Below, piece after piece: positions 12,457 to 12,457 of a stretch of 12,457 bases of DNA (within the stretch, counting starts at the first letter, position 1; each line of letters begins with the position of its first letter). Origin of the DNA: UBA11373 sp035291545. GTDB taxonomy: Bacteria > Actinomycetota > Acidimicrobiia > Spongiisociales > UBA11373. The stretch spans positions 1 through 12,457 of the forward strand of contig DATDRW010000088.1 of the NCBI GenBank assembly GCA_035291545.1. The letters are read 5' to 3'. The translations under genes were made by a program, and so were the position numbers. The notes beneath the pieces are model-generated. The model searched no databases and was not told the DNA's origin. It was given only the letters and a program-made list of their open reading frames with translations.

Positions 12457-12457
12457 G

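Noticed and set aside
1..12457. CRISPR array, tRNA/rRNA genes, insertion sequence, att site or origin
   Set aside because: No regularly spaced direct repeats, cloverleaf-like segment, transposase or integrase motif, or AT-rich iteron region was seen on either strand.

Overview
This is a compact, GC-rich window (roughly 70% GC by eye) that looks like the chromosome of a high-GC Actinomycetota-type bacterium. Three things point that way: many GTG starts, TANNNT -10 boxes placed 6-8 nt before start codons that have no Shine-Dalgarno sequence (leaderless style), and an HhH-GPD protein of a type I know mainly from actinobacteria. No species can be named from the sequence alone. I see no tRNA, rRNA, CRISPR, insertion sequence, integrase or phage gene.

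Layout: fourteen genes (thirteen complete, one cut by the right edge) fill about 98.8% of the window. (1) A small CoA-binding-domain protein on the minus strand (15-425). (2) Divergent from it, a three-gene plus-strand operon (496-3229) encodes a HmuTUV-type ABC importer: lipoprotein, FecCD permease and ATPase. (3) A minus-strand pair (4096-3207) holds an HhH-GPD DNA-repair-like protein and a small three-helix membrane protein of unknown function. (4) Divergent from that, a plus-strand pair (4161-6151) holds a NodB-type polysaccharide deacetylase and an APH-fold phosphotransferase. (5) Convergent with it, a long minus-strand operon (entering at 12456, ending at 6129) encodes the end of a membrane protein that may be an O-antigen ligase/polymerase, a Wzx-like flippase, two GT4 glycosyltransferases, a membrane GT2 glycosyltransferase and a BioF2/FemAB-like acyltransferase.

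How the genes work together: the right half looks like a surface or exopolysaccharide locus. Glycosyltransferases would build a lipid-linked repeat unit, the flippase would export it, the possible ligase/polymerase would extend or attach it, and the acyltransferase, deacetylase and possibly the phosphotransferase would decorate it. The initiating phosphoglycosyl transferase and chain-length regulator are not here and may lie to the right of the window. The left half is metal/heme-type uptake plus housekeeping genes.

The most striking feature is architectural. All nine same-strand junctions are exactly 4-nt ATGA/GTGA overlaps, both tail-to-tail junctions overlap by exactly 23 nt, and the two divergent promoters are squeezed into 70 and 64 bp. 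The best candidate for new biology is the transporter lipoprotein, which appears to lack both heme ligands of Yersinia HmuT. The unknown membrane protein coupled to the DNA-glycosylase-like gene is second. I did not find a clear-cut new defence or mobile system.
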